Positions 1-9,576 of a DNA stretch of 64,000 nt are shown one piece after another. Position numbers and translations under genes: made by a program. Origin of the DNA: Paenibacillus xerothermodurans (GTDB taxonomy: Bacteria > Bacillota > Bacilli > Paenibacillales > NBRC-103111); contig NZ_NHRJ02000009.1 of the NCBI RefSeq assembly GCF_002220865.2, forward strand, positions 62,278-126,277, written 5' to 3'. The notes beneath the pieces were generated by a model. It saw only the letters and a list, made by a program, of their open reading frames with translations. It made no database searches and was not told the DNA's origin. Within the stretch, counting starts at the first letter, position 1, and each line of letters opens with the position of its first letter.

Positions 1-292
1 ACCCGGTATTGTATCATAGCGGCCCGGTTAGCAGATGCAAATTATGTAAAAGAAGCCCCAAACCCCCGGTCCTTTCGGCCTTGGTGGTCAGGACTTCTCT
101 GAATTATTCACTGTGCTGCTTTTACCGACATACCAGCGTTTATAGCTTCGAGCCTGGCTAGTATACTTCCGCTCCACCCGCGTTGGCGGCACGTCAGCGG
201 GTCAACTGCCACTATACTTCGGCCGCCATCCTCGAACTTCCGATCAGTGTCCGTGTCATTCAGCGCTGGTGTACTTCCGTCTTGTCCGCGGT
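1..292. other. Left-edge stretch without a recognised gene
   Basis: No convincing coding frame is visible here. Three imperfect copies of a short motif of the form gtatacttccg lie at about 161, 213 and 271, with a shorter cgaacttccg at 233. They could be decayed repeats or chance. A GC-rich segment near 60-95 could fold in the 3' region of the minus-strand dehydrogenase that ends at 293, but the stem relies on G-U pairs. Confidence 0.3.
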
Positions 293-1111
293 TCAGCCCC
301 GGATAAGAGATTCGGCACCATCAATGTAAATTTCCGTACCCGTGATATGAGAAGACTCACTGGAAGCCAGGAACAGCACGAGATCGGCAACCTGCTCGGG
401 CGAGCCTGGCCCGCGTGCCAGCGGCTGGTCGCCTTCCGGAAATTCCACCGGAATCTGCACTTCCTTTAACTCTGGCTTCTTATGAGTATTTGAATCAATA
501 TTAGTGGTAATGGCGCCCGGACAAACCGCATTGACACGAATGCGATACCGGGCCAGCTCCAACGCCGCCATTTTCATGAACGCAATCTGGCCGGCCTTGG
601 TAGTGGCGTATGTGCTAAACCCGATGTTGGAAAACACACGGTTGCCATTGATGGAGCTATTGATAATAACACTGCCGCCGCTCTTTTTCAAATGAGGCAC
701 CGCAAGCTTCACCGTCAGGAATGTTCCCTTGAGGTTGATGTCGACCGTCTGTTCCCAATCCTCCACCTGCATATGCTCGATTGACGTCATCACGCCATTA
801 ATGCCCGCATTGGCAAACACGATGTCGAGCTGTCCGTAGCGTTGCATCACCGCAGCCACCGCTGCCTCCATTTGCTCCGCACTCGACACATCCGCCTGGA
901 ACGCGAACGCTTCGCCGCCGATTTTTGCAATGTCCGCGACCACTGCCTCGGCTGAGTCCACGCTGCGGTTCAGCACGCACACCTTAGCACCATGCCGGGC
1001 GAGCAGCAGAGCGGAGGCCTTGCCAATGCCGGAGCCGCCGCCGGTCACCAACGCCACCTTGCCCGGTACACGCTGGTGGTCCATCGCCTGTATCATTTCT
1101 CCTCCACTCAT
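293..1111 (-). CDS. SDR family oxidoreductase
   Basis: A classical short-chain dehydrogenase of 272 residues, expected to be cytosolic and NAD(P)-dependent. The N-terminal cofactor motif is TGGGSGIGKA (about residues 23-32). NAGI follows near 103, then the catalytic Ser of INSSING and the pair Y-x3-K (YATTK). The C-terminal GTEIYIDGA is typical of FabG-like enzymes. It lies 28 bases downstream of glgC on the same strand and could share its transcript. The start has an AAGGG-type ribosome binding site; an internal ATG nine codons in is also possible. The substrate cannot be told from the sequence. Confidence 0.9.
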   Translation of the reverse strand: MSGGEMIQAMDHQRVPGKVALVTGGGSGIGKASALLLARHGAKVCVLNRSVDSAEAVVADIAKIGGEAFAFQADVSSAEQMEAAVAAVMQRYGQLDIVFANAGINGVMTSIEHMQVEDWEQTVDINLKGTFLTVKLAVPHLKKSGGSVIINSSINGNRVFSNIGFSTYATTKAGQIAFMKMAALELARYRIRVNAVCPGAITTNIDSNTHKKPELKEVQIPVEFPEGDQPLARGPGSPEQVADLVLFLASSESSHITGTEIYIDGAESLIRG

Positions 1112-1139
1112 ACACTGATCCCTTCTCTCTGTCTATCTA

Positions 1140-2363
1140 TTAATGATTGCTGTAATCGTGAGACATGGCCCATTGGTACTGCGCGCCCTGTGGAGCATAG
1201 ATCGTGTCCGCATCAGAATCCATATAAGAACGTCTCGGCACGAGTGCGTGTGGTGCAACCACAGCAATTTCATCCTCGTGCCCTTCGATCACCGCACCGT
1301 CCTCGATCACAGCGCCTTCGCCAATAATCGCATGAGATATACGAACATTGCGCCCGATCGTGACGTTCGGCATTAACACACTGTCCTGCACCCGGCTGGA
1401 TTCGCCGATTTGCACTCCGGCGAACAATACAGTGCGGTAGACACTACCGAGAATGCTGCTGCTGCGATGGGCGAGTATCTCCTCCACATCATGTCGCGGA
1501 TAGGTGGTCAGCAGGCCATCTGTGTGGTGGGATCGGCTGTACATCGGCCAATCCGAGGGCTGAAGGTTCAGCTGGGCTTGTCCACGAAGCAAATCCATGT
1601 GTGCCTCCCACAAGCTCTTGACCGTACCGACATCACGCCAGTATCCATCAAACGGATAAGCGTACAGGAGCCCGTCCAAACGCAGCATCCGTGGTATGAG
1701 ATCCTTTCCGAAATCGTGGCTTGATCTAGGATTTTTTGAATCTTCGATCAAGTGCTGGCGCAAATAAGACCACTTGAATATATAAATGCCCATCGATGCC
1801 AGATTGCTCTCCGGCTTCTTCGGCTTCTCCAAGAACTCGGTGATCCGCAGTGTCGAGTCGGTGTTCATGATGCCGAACCGATGCGCTTCCGCCCAAGGAA
1901 CCTCCATTACGGAGATTGTTGCGTCAGCCCCGCTGGCTTTATGGCTTTCGAGCAGTGCACGATAATCCATTGAATAAATATGGTCACCGGATAAAATGAG
2001 GACGTGTTCCGGATTATGTTGATCGATAAACGGTATATTTTTATAAATCGCATCTGCGGTACCGGCATAGCAGCTCGTACCGACCGACTCCGGAGATAGC
2101 AGACAAACGCCTTCTTGCTCGCCGGCTTGGTAGCCCCAAGGTTCTCCTTGGCCGATGTGGCGATGCAGTGATTCCCACTCATACTGGGTAAGCACGCCTA
2201 CCGTTTGAATGCCAGAATTCGCACAATTGCTTAAGGGAAAATCAATAATCCGATACTGGCCGCCAAAGGGCACTGCCGGCTTAGCCATGTGCTTGGTGAA
2301 AGGGGATAATCTTCGACCTTCTCCGCCAGCCAACAGCATAGCGATGCAATCTTTTTTTGTCAT
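1140..2363 (-). CDS. glgC: Glucose-1-phosphate adenylyltransferase (ADP-glucose pyrophosphorylase)
   Basis: Makes ADP-glucose from ATP and glucose-1-phosphate, the committed step of bacterial glycogen synthesis. The N-terminal nucleotidyltransferase signature reads [14 protein letters not shown], followed by KPAVPFGG and [10 protein letters not shown]. The C-terminal part is a left-handed beta-helix with hexapeptide repeats ([20 protein letters not shown]). At 407 residues it has the normal family length. The start ATG has a GGGAGG site nine bases upstream. glgB, glgD, glgA and glgP are not adjacent; the next gene upstream is a neopullulanase, so alpha-glucan turnover is the theme, but the usual operon is missing here. 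Confidence 0.95.
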   Translation of the reverse strand: MTKKDCIAMLLAGGEGRRLSPFTKHMAKPAVPFGGQYRIIDFPLSNCANSGIQTVGVLTQYEWESLHRHIGQGEPWGYQAGEQEGVCLLSPESVGTSCYAGTADAIYKNIPFIDQHNPEHVLILSGDHIYSMDYRALLESHKASGADATISVMEVPWAEAHRFGIMNTDSTLRITEFLEKPKKPESNLASMGIYIFKWSYLRQHLIEDSKNPRSSHDFGKDLIPRMLRLDGLLYAYPFDGYWRDVGTVKSLWEAHMDLLRGQAQLNLQPSDWPMYSRSHHTDGLLTTYPRHDVEEILAHRSSSILGSVYRTVLFAGVQIGESSRVQDSVLMPNVTIGRNVRISHAIIGEGAVIEDGAVIEGHEDEIAVVAPHALVPRRSYMDSDADTIYAPQGAQYQWAMSHDYSNH

Positions 2364-2622
2364 ATCAGTTGCCTCCCATTGTCGTACTGTACGTTGTTAT
2401 TACACGTGCTTACATGTTTTGAAACAATTGGCTTTTTCAAAAATCTTCCACCTCACCGGTGCTCAGCACCGCACCAGGCCTAGCTTTTCGAGCCATAGAT
2501 TTATACCCGCCGCCCCTAATTAACCGTTAGCCGCTGAGGTATTATGTCAACTGTTCGCGCACCGGCTGTTTAAATAAAGAGACTTGGCCGGCTTGGCCAA
2601 ATCCCTAAGCACGTTGGATATT

Positions 2623-4374
2623 TTACTTGTTAATCGTACGCCGCAAAATACGGTAGCCCAGTGGTTCCAGTTCTATGTTCATCATGCCATCCACGGGCTG
2701 AACGCCCTCGCCTGAGAGCGCATCGCTCCAATCGGTAGTCTCCATAGGGTGCGACAGAACGGTGGGCTCCTCGGTGTTGTTCATCCAAACCGTGAAATGC
2801 TCATTTCGGTTGAAACGCTCATAAATAATCCGCTGATCACCGCGGTCGGCCTTCAGAAAGCGGAACGATCCTTTTACCAGAGCCTCATGGTTACGGCGCA
2901 GACCAATTAACAGCTTGTAAAAGTCAAACAACTCCCGATCCTGACGCTGCGGGTCCCATTCCATACATTTGCGGCAATCCGGATCACCGCCGCCCGAGAT
3001 CCCTATCTCATCACCGTAAAAAATGCACGGTGTCCCCATGTAAGTCAGCAGGAACACGACGCAGAGCTTGAGCCGACGCTTATCCTCGTTCAAGCAGGTC
3101 AGCACTCTAGGTGTGTCATGGCTGCACAGTAGATTAAATACAACTTCGTTCGTTTGCTGCGGGTACCGCATCAGCAGACGTCCCATGCTGTTGGCGAACG
3201 TGAAGCCATCCATCTCAGTGTGGGAGAAAAACTCCAGCAGCTTATTAGCAAACGGATAATTCATTACCGAATCGAATTGGTCGCCCAGCAGCCACTTCAG
3301 TGAATCATTCCACACCTCACCAACGATGTACGCTTCGGGATTTGCAGCTTTTACAACCTTACGGAAATCACGCCAAAAATGATGGTCAATTTCATTCGCT
3401 ACGTCCAGCCGCCAACCATCAATTCCAACTTCTTTAATCCAATATTCCGCCACATCCAGCAAGTAATGCTTCACCTTTGGATTCGCTGTGTTCAGCTTGG
3501 GCATGTTGCCGAAAAACCCGAACGTATCATATGACGGAATCCCATCCTTCACTTGCAGAGGATAGCTGTCGATATGAAACCAGTCCGCGTACTCGGACTC
3601 TTCGCCCTTCTCTAGTACATCCTTAAATGGCGGGAATTGTTCACTGCAATGGTTAAACACCGCATCCATCATGACGCGGATTCCTCGGCTGTGGCAGTTG
3701 TCGACCAGCTTGCGCAGCAGCTCGTTGTTGCCGAAGCGCGGATCCACTTTTTTGTAATCTACTGTATCGTATTTATGATTGGAGGGTGACTCAAAAACCG
3801 GTGTCAGGTAAATGGCGTTGATGCCAAGGTCCACTAGGTAATCCAGGTGATCAATGATACCTTGCAGGTCCCCGCCAAAGTGGTTGTCCGGGGTTGGTTG
3901 ATCTCCCCATTGTGCGGTGCCTGGCGCATCGTTGGAGGGATCCCCGTTAGCAAAACGGTCAGGGAATATTTGATAGAAGATGGCCGATTTCGCCCACTCC
4001 GGCACCGTGTTCAGATCAACCTCATGCACATACGGAAAATCATAATAATCACCAGTCGGTGTCGGCTGATCGTGACCGATGTAGTTTTCGGTCATCCAGA
4101 GCGTTTCTGAGCCTGCCGTGAACCGGAAACAGTACGATACACGCTTGTACGGCGGCTTGATGGCGACTTCCCAATAGTCGAACCTGCCGTCCGCTGCGAC
4201 CTTGGATAATGGGTAATCGGCCGAGGTACGCTCCCAGTCGTACTTATCTCCTGTCTCCGCTACCACCTGCTCGACGTCGTCCCGCTTAGTCCGCACGCGC
4301 AGGTGGATGGTCTCTTTATCGTAAGCATAGGCCCAGTTGCTCTGTGCCACATGGTAGAAACCCTCTATGAGCAT
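2623..4374 (-). CDS. GH13 neopullulanase / cyclomaltodextrinase-type alpha-glycosidase
   Basis: An intracellular alpha-glucan hydrolase of 583 residues. An N-terminal beta-sandwich of CBM34 type (about 1-125) precedes a GH13 barrel that starts near FYQIFPDRFANGD. The catalytic residues sit in GWRLDVANE (nucleophile Asp), IVGEVW (acid/base Glu) and LCSHDTPR (Asp). There is no signal peptide, so it probably acts on imported maltodextrins or cyclodextrins, or on stored glycogen made by way of the neighbouring glgC. CBM34 plus GH13_20 is the usual architecture of neopullulanase, maltogenic amylase and cyclomaltodextrinase, which sequence alone does not separate. Confidence 0.92.
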   Translation of the reverse strand: MLIEGFYHVAQSNWAYAYDKETIHLRVRTKRDDVEQVVAETGDKYDWERTSADYPLSKVAADGRFDYWEVAIKPPYKRVSYCFRFTAGSETLWMTENYIGHDQPTPTGDYYDFPYVHEVDLNTVPEWAKSAIFYQIFPDRFANGDPSNDAPGTAQWGDQPTPDNHFGGDLQGIIDHLDYLVDLGINAIYLTPVFESPSNHKYDTVDYKKVDPRFGNNELLRKLVDNCHSRGIRVMMDAVFNHCSEQFPPFKDVLEKGEESEYADWFHIDSYPLQVKDGIPSYDTFGFFGNMPKLNTANPKVKHYLLDVAEYWIKEVGIDGWRLDVANEIDHHFWRDFRKVVKAANPEAYIVGEVWNDSLKWLLGDQFDSVMNYPFANKLLEFFSHTEMDGFTFANSMGRLLMRYPQQTNEVVFNLLCSHDTPRVLTCLNEDKRRLKLCVVFLLTYMGTPCIFYGDEIGISGGGDPDCRKCMEWDPQRQDRELFDFYKLLIGLRRNHEALVKGSFRFLKADRGDQRIIYERFNRNEHFTVWMNNTEEPTVLSHPMETTDWSDALSGEGVQPVDGMMNIELEPLGYRILRRTINK

Positions 4375-4455
4375 CTATTCAACCCCTCACTTCGTTTTTG
4401 TAACAATTCATTAACCAACCGCGTTTGTGTCGAAACAACACGACAAAACCAGAAA

Positions 4456-4490
4456 AAACCCCCAACCATGATAGATTGGGGGTTTCGCTA
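4456..4490 (-). terminator. Intrinsic terminator after the cheR-like gene
   Basis: A perfect 10-bp stem (aaacccccaa at 4456-4465 against ttgggggttt at 4476-4485) with a 10-base loop. On the minus strand it ends in a run of six T. It closes the hybrid kinase/CheR transcription unit. Confidence 0.85.
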
Positions 4491-4556
4491 GTTCTCGTTT
4501 TGCATAAGGTATTTTGGCGGCAAGCTCAGCCGAGGCGAGAAATTAGGGTTAGATGT

Positions 4557-5423
4557 TTACGTACTTTTTTGATAAAGCTTTTCCGACTCATCCAGCGCAA
4601 AGTAATCCTGCTGATATCCGCTGAGCCGGATCGACTCACGCTCGCCCAGCACAAGCACCCCGAAGCGGGACAAGCTGTCATAGAACAATTTGTGCACCTG
4701 CTGCTGCAGCCTGCTATTGAAGTAAATCATTACATTTCGGCAAAAAATCACGTGAAACTCGTTAAACGACTGATCTGTCACGAGGTTATGCTCAGCAAAA
4801 ATGACATGCTTCATCAACGCATCATCGAAGCTAACCACGCCCGAGTCATCCACTGTATAGTAGTCGGAGAATGATCTGTTGCCGCCGGATTGGATATAAT
4901 TCTGCGTGTATTGCTTCATATTACTTATGGCTACTTTACCTGATCTTGCCTGGACCAGCGACTCCTGATGGATGTCCGTGGCATAGATTCTGCATTTCTC
5001 ATATAAACCTTCTTCTTTGAGCAAAATCGCCATCGACAGCACTTCTTCGCCCGTAGCGCAACCGGCGTGCCATAGGCGAATTGAGGGATACGTATGCAGA
5101 TACGGTACAACCTTGCGGCGAAACGTCAAGAATAATGAGGGCGTGCGGAACATTTCCGTGACGTTGACGGTTAAGTTATGCAGAAGCTTGTCCATCGCGT
5201 CAGGCTCATGCAGCACCAGCTCCAACAAAGCCGTGACGGACGAGAGCCCCAGCTGTTTCACCGAATATGCGATCCGTCTGCAAATTGAATCATACGCATA
5301 ATTTCGAAAGTCATAGCCATACATCCGGTAAATGCCCTCCAGCAGCAGCTCCACCTCGATTTTGCGTCTTTCACGGTCCACCGGCTCCACCACTGCACCT
5401 TGGTCGCTTTCATGTTGTTCCAT
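4557..5423 (-). CDS. CheR-type protein-glutamate methyltransferase
   Basis: SAM-dependent methyltransferase of the CheR family (288 residues), which normally methylates glutamates of chemoreceptors. An all-alpha N-terminal CheR domain is followed by the SAM-binding motif WHAGCATGEE. Further on is the family signature VIFCRNVMIYFN, with SRFGVLVLGERES near the end. I chose the ATG at 5423 because a full GGAGGTGAT site sits eight bases before it; two earlier ATGs lie inside or before that site. The gene starts 17 bases after the stop of the large hybrid kinase and is surely cotranscribed. No C-terminal TPR is present. This kinase-CheR pairing recalls multifunctional sensor systems rather than the flagellar che operon. 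Confidence 0.9.
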   Translation of the reverse strand: MEQHESDQGAVVEPVDRERRKIEVELLLEGIYRMYGYDFRNYAYDSICRRIAYSVKQLGLSSVTALLELVLHEPDAMDKLLHNLTVNVTEMFRTPSLFLTFRRKVVPYLHTYPSIRLWHAGCATGEEVLSMAILLKEEGLYEKCRIYATDIHQESLVQARSGKVAISNMKQYTQNYIQSGGNRSFSDYYTVDDSGVVSFDDALMKHVIFAEHNLVTDQSFNEFHVIFCRNVMIYFNSRLQQQVHKLFYDSLSRFGVLVLGERESIRLSGYQQDYFALDESEKLYQKST

Positions 5424-5440
5424 TCCCATCACCTCCATCT

Positions 5441-8400
5441 CTACTTATATAACCATACCTTCAGCAGAGAAAGCAGCTTGTCCGTGTTGATAGGTTTGCT
5501 GATATAATCCGAGGCGCCTGCGTCGATACACTTCTGGCGGTCCTCTTTCATAGCTTTCGCAGTGAGTGCGATAATAGGCAGACGTTCGAGCAGCGGGTTG
5601 CTGCGAATATGCTCCATCGCCTCATAACCGTCCATCTCCGGCATCATAATATCCATCAACACCAGATCTATATCTGGCTGTGCCTCGAGCACGCTCAACG
5701 CCTCACGGCCATTCTCCGCGTACGTAACCTTCAACTTATGCTCCTCCAACACATTGGTGAGCGCGAAGACGTTCCTAATATCGTCCTCGACCAACAAAAT
5801 ATGCTTGCCGTCGAAACCGCCATCAGCGCTATGCAGGGCACTTAGCATTTGGCGCCGGTCTTCCGGCAACTCGGATTCCACTCGATGGAGATAAAGAGCC
5901 GTCTCGGCATACAGCCGTTCTTGCGATTTTACATTTTTGATGATAATGCTCTCTGCGTACTTGCGCAGTTCGCGTTCCTGCTGTAGATCCAGATCCTTAC
6001 CGGTAAAAATAATAATCGGCAGTGTACGTAATTTCTCATTGTGGCGTATACGATCCAGCAGCTCGAAACCGCTCATGTCGCCTAGCTCCAAATCAAGTAC
6101 CATACAATCAAAATCGGTGTCATCCAGTGCCTGCAATGCTTCGGCGCCATCTCCCACCGCTTTAATCTCCACATCATCATGATCGATAAGCTCCACCAGA
6201 CTGCTGCGCATAAGTTCGTTATCTTCCACAATCAGCAGCCGCTTAGAGCTGCGGCTCAAAATTGCTTCCATACGTACGAACGCCTGGTCTAACGCTTCAT
6301 GACTGATCGGCTTCTTCAGATAAGCGGCTGCACCGGAAATCAAGCTTTGCTGCGGTTCATCCAACACAGTTAACACATGCACCGGTATATGCCGGGTTTC
6401 AGGATTTCTCTTGATGAGATCCAGCACGGTCCATCCGTCCACCACCGGCAGATGAATATCCAACATAACCATATCCGGCTTATACGCGTTCACCAAGGCG
6501 AGGCCCTTGTCACCCTGGGTGGCGGCTAATCCTTTGAACCCGCGCGAGCGCGCTATGTCCAAAGTAAATCTCGCGAACGGCACGTCATCTTCAATAATAA
6601 GAATGACTTTATCGCCCGGCTCGATCGAATCTCGGTCATCCACCACTTCGCCGGCAGTAAGCAGCTCAGGATCATTCAGCTCGATAGTCGGGAGCACGAT
6701 ATCGCTTATGTGCGGCACAACATCCGTATCCGGTGCCGGAGCTTCAACCGTGGCGGCCACCTCCTCGTCGTGGAAGGCCGGCGGCGATTCACTATCCGAT
6801 TGCGAGAGAGGCACGTACAGTGTGAATGTGCTGCCCCGTTCTGGTTCGCTCGACATTTCAATGTCCGCGCCAAGCAGACCGGCCAGCTCCCGGCTGATGG
6901 TCAAACCTAGCCCTGTGCCGCCGTATTTGCGGCTGGTCGTACCATCCACCTGTTGAAACGCCTCGAAGATCAGGCTTGATTTATCTTGAGGAATGCCTAT
7001 CCCTGTATCCGTTACTGCGAATGCGACAGCGGGCTGAAGCGTTCCCGATGATTTGGCAAAATCATGGGAGGCGGAATACATGCGCAGCTCCACACTGCCC
7101 TTTTCGGTGAACTTGATTGCATTAGACAAGAAGTTGCGCAAAATCTGCAGAAGCCGGTGTCCATCGGTATATACCACCGGAGGCACCCCAGCCTCCACTT
7201 GTAATCGGAGCTCGAGCCCTTTTTTCATGGCCAGAGGCTGGAAATTGCGCTGCAAAAGTTCTCCAATTTCATGCAGTACCGCAGCATCTAGCTGCAGCTC
7301 CAGTTTACCCGCCTCAACCTTGGACAAGTCTAAGATTTCGTCGATCAGACGCAGCAGATCACCGCCTGATGCATGGATCGTATTCGCAAACTCGACCTGC
7401 TTTGCAGTCAGATTCCCCTGTTTGTTTTCCGCCAAAAATTGCGACAAGATCAGCATACTGTTTAGAGGAGTACGCAGCTCATGAGACATGTTAGCCAAAA
7501 ACTCTGACTTATATCGAGAGGTGGCCTGTAATTCCTCAGCCTGCTGTTCTAACGCCTTCCGCTGTCTGTCGAACTCCGCATTGGCCTCTTCTGCGAAGCG
7601 AACCTGAGCTTCAAGCTGCTGTGATCTCTTGGAAAGTTCACTGTTCGCTTCCTCAAGCTCCTCCTGCTGACGCTGGAGACGTTCCTCCGATTTTTTGAGC
7701 GAGTCGTTACTCGCTTTTAGCTCCTCCTGCTGGCTCAACAGTTCCTCCGATTGCGCCTGCAGCTCTTCGGACTGCGATTGCAGCTCATCGGCATATGCCT
7801 GAGCTTCGCTCAGCAGCCGTTCGATCTCCATTCGGCTCATCACGCTGTTAATTGTAACGCCGAACGATGCCCTGATCTGTTCCATAAACTGAAGGTGAAT
7901 CTCAGACAACGGTTCCAGGGTAGCCAGCTCGATAACAGCTTCCACTTGCCCCTTAAACGCAATTGGCGTAATGATAATACTTCTCGGGACCGTCTGCCCC
8001 AAGCCGGAGGAAATGTTGATGTAAGATTCAGGCAGCTCGTTCAGCACAAACGTCCGGTTCTCCAGAGCGGCTTGTCCGACCAGACCCTCTCCGATACGCA
8101 GTGCCGGCTTGCCAACCGATTCCGCGTCACCATCCGCCGCATAGGAAGCAATCTGCTTAAGTCGACCTAGATCTCCCGTACCCTGCCGTAGATAGAATAC
8201 ACCATAGGACGCCCCCAATTCGGATGCGATCTTGTTTATCATCGAGCGGGCCAGCTCGGCAACATCGTCCAGCCCTTGATTTTCGGTAGCCAGATCCGCT
8301 ATGACAGATTTTAACCAATCCTGCTCTTGCAGACTGTCCACGTAAGCGTTGGTGGCGTCAGCCAGATCCTTAATCTCATCATTGCTCCTCACTACAATGC

Positions 8401-9112
8401 GTTCATTGACATCCCCTTCGGCCGACGTAATTCGCTGAATGGTGGTTGTCACCTGGCGGAGCGGACGTACAACGGAACGGGAAATCATCAGAGCACCCGC
8501 TGCGGAAAACACCAGTGCCAATGCCAACATGGCGTACAATTCCGTTTTGATCGTCTTGTTTCTCTCATTTAAGTCCGCTATGTGTGCCGCCGTTTGCTGC
8601 TGCTCAACCATGCGGAAATGTTCCCATTGCGCGCGTATTTGATCCATGTATTTTTTTCCCGGATCAGCCCTGAAATGCTGCTCCAGCCCCGCGCTGTTGC
8701 CATTCCTTCTCATCGGGATCAGGCGATCGCCTGACGCCGCCATCCACTGCTCGATGTTGGCCCGAATAGATTCAAGGCTTTTTTGCCGTGCCGGACTATC
8801 AGCCAGATATTGATACAGCGTGTTGTACGCTTGCAGCCATTTCTCTCTGCCGCTGTAATACGGCTGTAGATACTGTGTGTCTCCGGTAATAACATAACCC
8901 CGCTGCCCGGTTTCCATGTCCAACACATGCCTCTCAATTTGAGCGGACAGCGTGTTGACTTGTACATCGTGCTCGGTGATACTGCTGATTTCTCTTTGCA
9001 ATGAAGAAATGCGATCTGTCAAAACAAACGTCGAAACGCCCATACACAGAAACAATATGACATACCCTGTTATAATTTTGGAGCTGACGCCCCATTTTCC
9101 ATTTTTTAGCAT
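5441..9112 (-). CDS. Hybrid sensor histidine kinase with CHASE3, HAMP, GAF and three receiver domains
   Basis: Membrane sensor of 1223 residues. In order: one TM helix (about 12-30); a CHASE3 domain (DMETGQRGYVITGD); a second TM near 195 followed by HAMP; a GAF domain (about 275-420); a long coiled coil rich in Glu and Gln; HisKA with the phospho-acceptor in ANMSHELRTPLNS; HATPase (DTGIGI, GGTGLGL); and three receivers with acceptor motifs MLDIHLP, VLDLELGD and LMDIMMPEMDGYEA. The third receiver is the most canonical. A CheR-type methyltransferase follows immediately. CHASE3 usually reports extracellular or membrane signals of unknown nature. The start ATG has a GGGAG site. Confidence 0.95.
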   Translation of the reverse strand: MLKNGKWGVSSKIITGYVILFLCMGVSTFVLTDRISSLQREISSITEHDVQVNTLSAQIERHVLDMETGQRGYVITGDTQYLQPYYSGREKWLQAYNTLYQYLADSPARQKSLESIRANIEQWMAASGDRLIPMRRNGNSAGLEQHFRADPGKKYMDQIRAQWEHFRMVEQQQTAAHIADLNERNKTIKTELYAMLALALVFSAAGALMISRSVVRPLRQVTTTIQRITSAEGDVNERIVVRSNDEIKDLADATNAYVDSLQEQDWLKSVIADLATENQGLDDVAELARSMINKIASELGASYGVFYLRQGTGDLGRLKQIASYAADGDAESVGKPALRIGEGLVGQAALENRTFVLNELPESYINISSGLGQTVPRSIIITPIAFKGQVEAVIELATLEPLSEIHLQFMEQIRASFGVTINSVMSRMEIERLLSEAQAYADELQSQSEELQAQSEELLSQQEELKASNDSLKKSEERLQRQQEELEEANSELSKRSQQLEAQVRFAEEANAEFDRQRKALEQQAEELQATSRYKSEFLANMSHELRTPLNSMLILSQFLAENKQGNLTAKQVEFANTIHASGGDLLRLIDEILDLSKVEAGKLELQLDAAVLHEIGELLQRNFQPLAMKKGLELRLQVEAGVPPVVYTDGHRLLQILRNFLSNAIKFTEKGSVELRMYSASHDFAKSSGTLQPAVAFAVTDTGIGIPQDKSSLIFEAFQQVDGTTSRKYGGTGLGLTISRELAGLLGADIEMSSEPERGSTFTLYVPLSQSDSESPPAFHDEEVAATVEAPAPDTDVVPHISDIVLPTIELNDPELLTAGEVVDDRDSIEPGDKVILIIEDDVPFARFTLDIARSRGFKGLAATQGDKGLALVNAYKPDMVMLDIHLPVVDGWTVLDLIKRNPETRHIPVHVLTVLDEPQQSLISGAAAYLKKPISHEALDQAFVRMEAILSRSSKRLLIVEDNELMRSSLVELIDHDDVEIKAVGDGAEALQALDDTDFDCMVLDLELGDMSGFELLDRIRHNEKLRTLPIIIFTGKDLDLQQERELRKYAESIIIKNVKSQERLYAETALYLHRVESELPEDRRQMLSALHSADGGFDGKHILLVEDDIRNVFALTNVLEEHKLKVTYAENGREALSVLEAQPDIDLVLMDIMMPEMDGYEAMEHIRSNPLLERLPIIALTAKAMKEDRQKCIDAGASDYISKPINTDKLLSLLKVWLYK

Positions 9113-9203
9113 GAGGTAATCTCCCTAGTAAACATAGTCTATTACTTCATTGGATAAAAACGATTCCCAATAGTATAACACACCGCCCTGACACGGTTGT
9201 GCT

Positions 9204-9517
9204 TTAACGGGCTGAAAGTGATGGTTCGCGTGGCAGGTACAGGAACAAAATGCACCCGAAAACCAGAAAAAGGCCTTGAATAATCCGGCCTAAAAGATGG
9301 TTTGGACGCCCCGCAGCGGTGCGCACAAATTTCTCGTACAACCACTACGGCGAGCACCGATCCCAATGACCACATGATAGCAGCACGCAGAAGTGCGAAA
9401 ATATATTCGCGCATGGGGCGCGCTGCATGGCGATACCACACTATGACTCGTGTGAACGGTCGTTTTGTCGGGGTAAAAGAGTATTGGTAGAAACAATCCG
9501 ATCGCGATAGGGTACAT
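9204..9517 (-). pseudogene. Small three-helix membrane protein, broken by two frameshifts
   Basis: No single frame spans this stretch, but three frames joined in order give a sensible protein of about 104 residues. It starts with MYPIAIGLFLPILFYP (codons from 9517). It continues with REYIFALLRAAIMWSLGSVL after a one-base shift near 9430, and with RTAAGRPNHLLGRIIQGLFL after another near 9340, ending at a TAA at 9204. Each segment carries one hydrophobic helix. Both shifts are in the same sense, as if one extra base were present each time. I do not recognise the family. It may be a decayed gene or the result of sequencing errors. Confidence 0.45.
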
Positions 9518-9576
9518 GCCTGCTTTGACTACACAATCTCTCCATCGGCTCCTCCTTTCGCGCCGCGCCCGACCGC

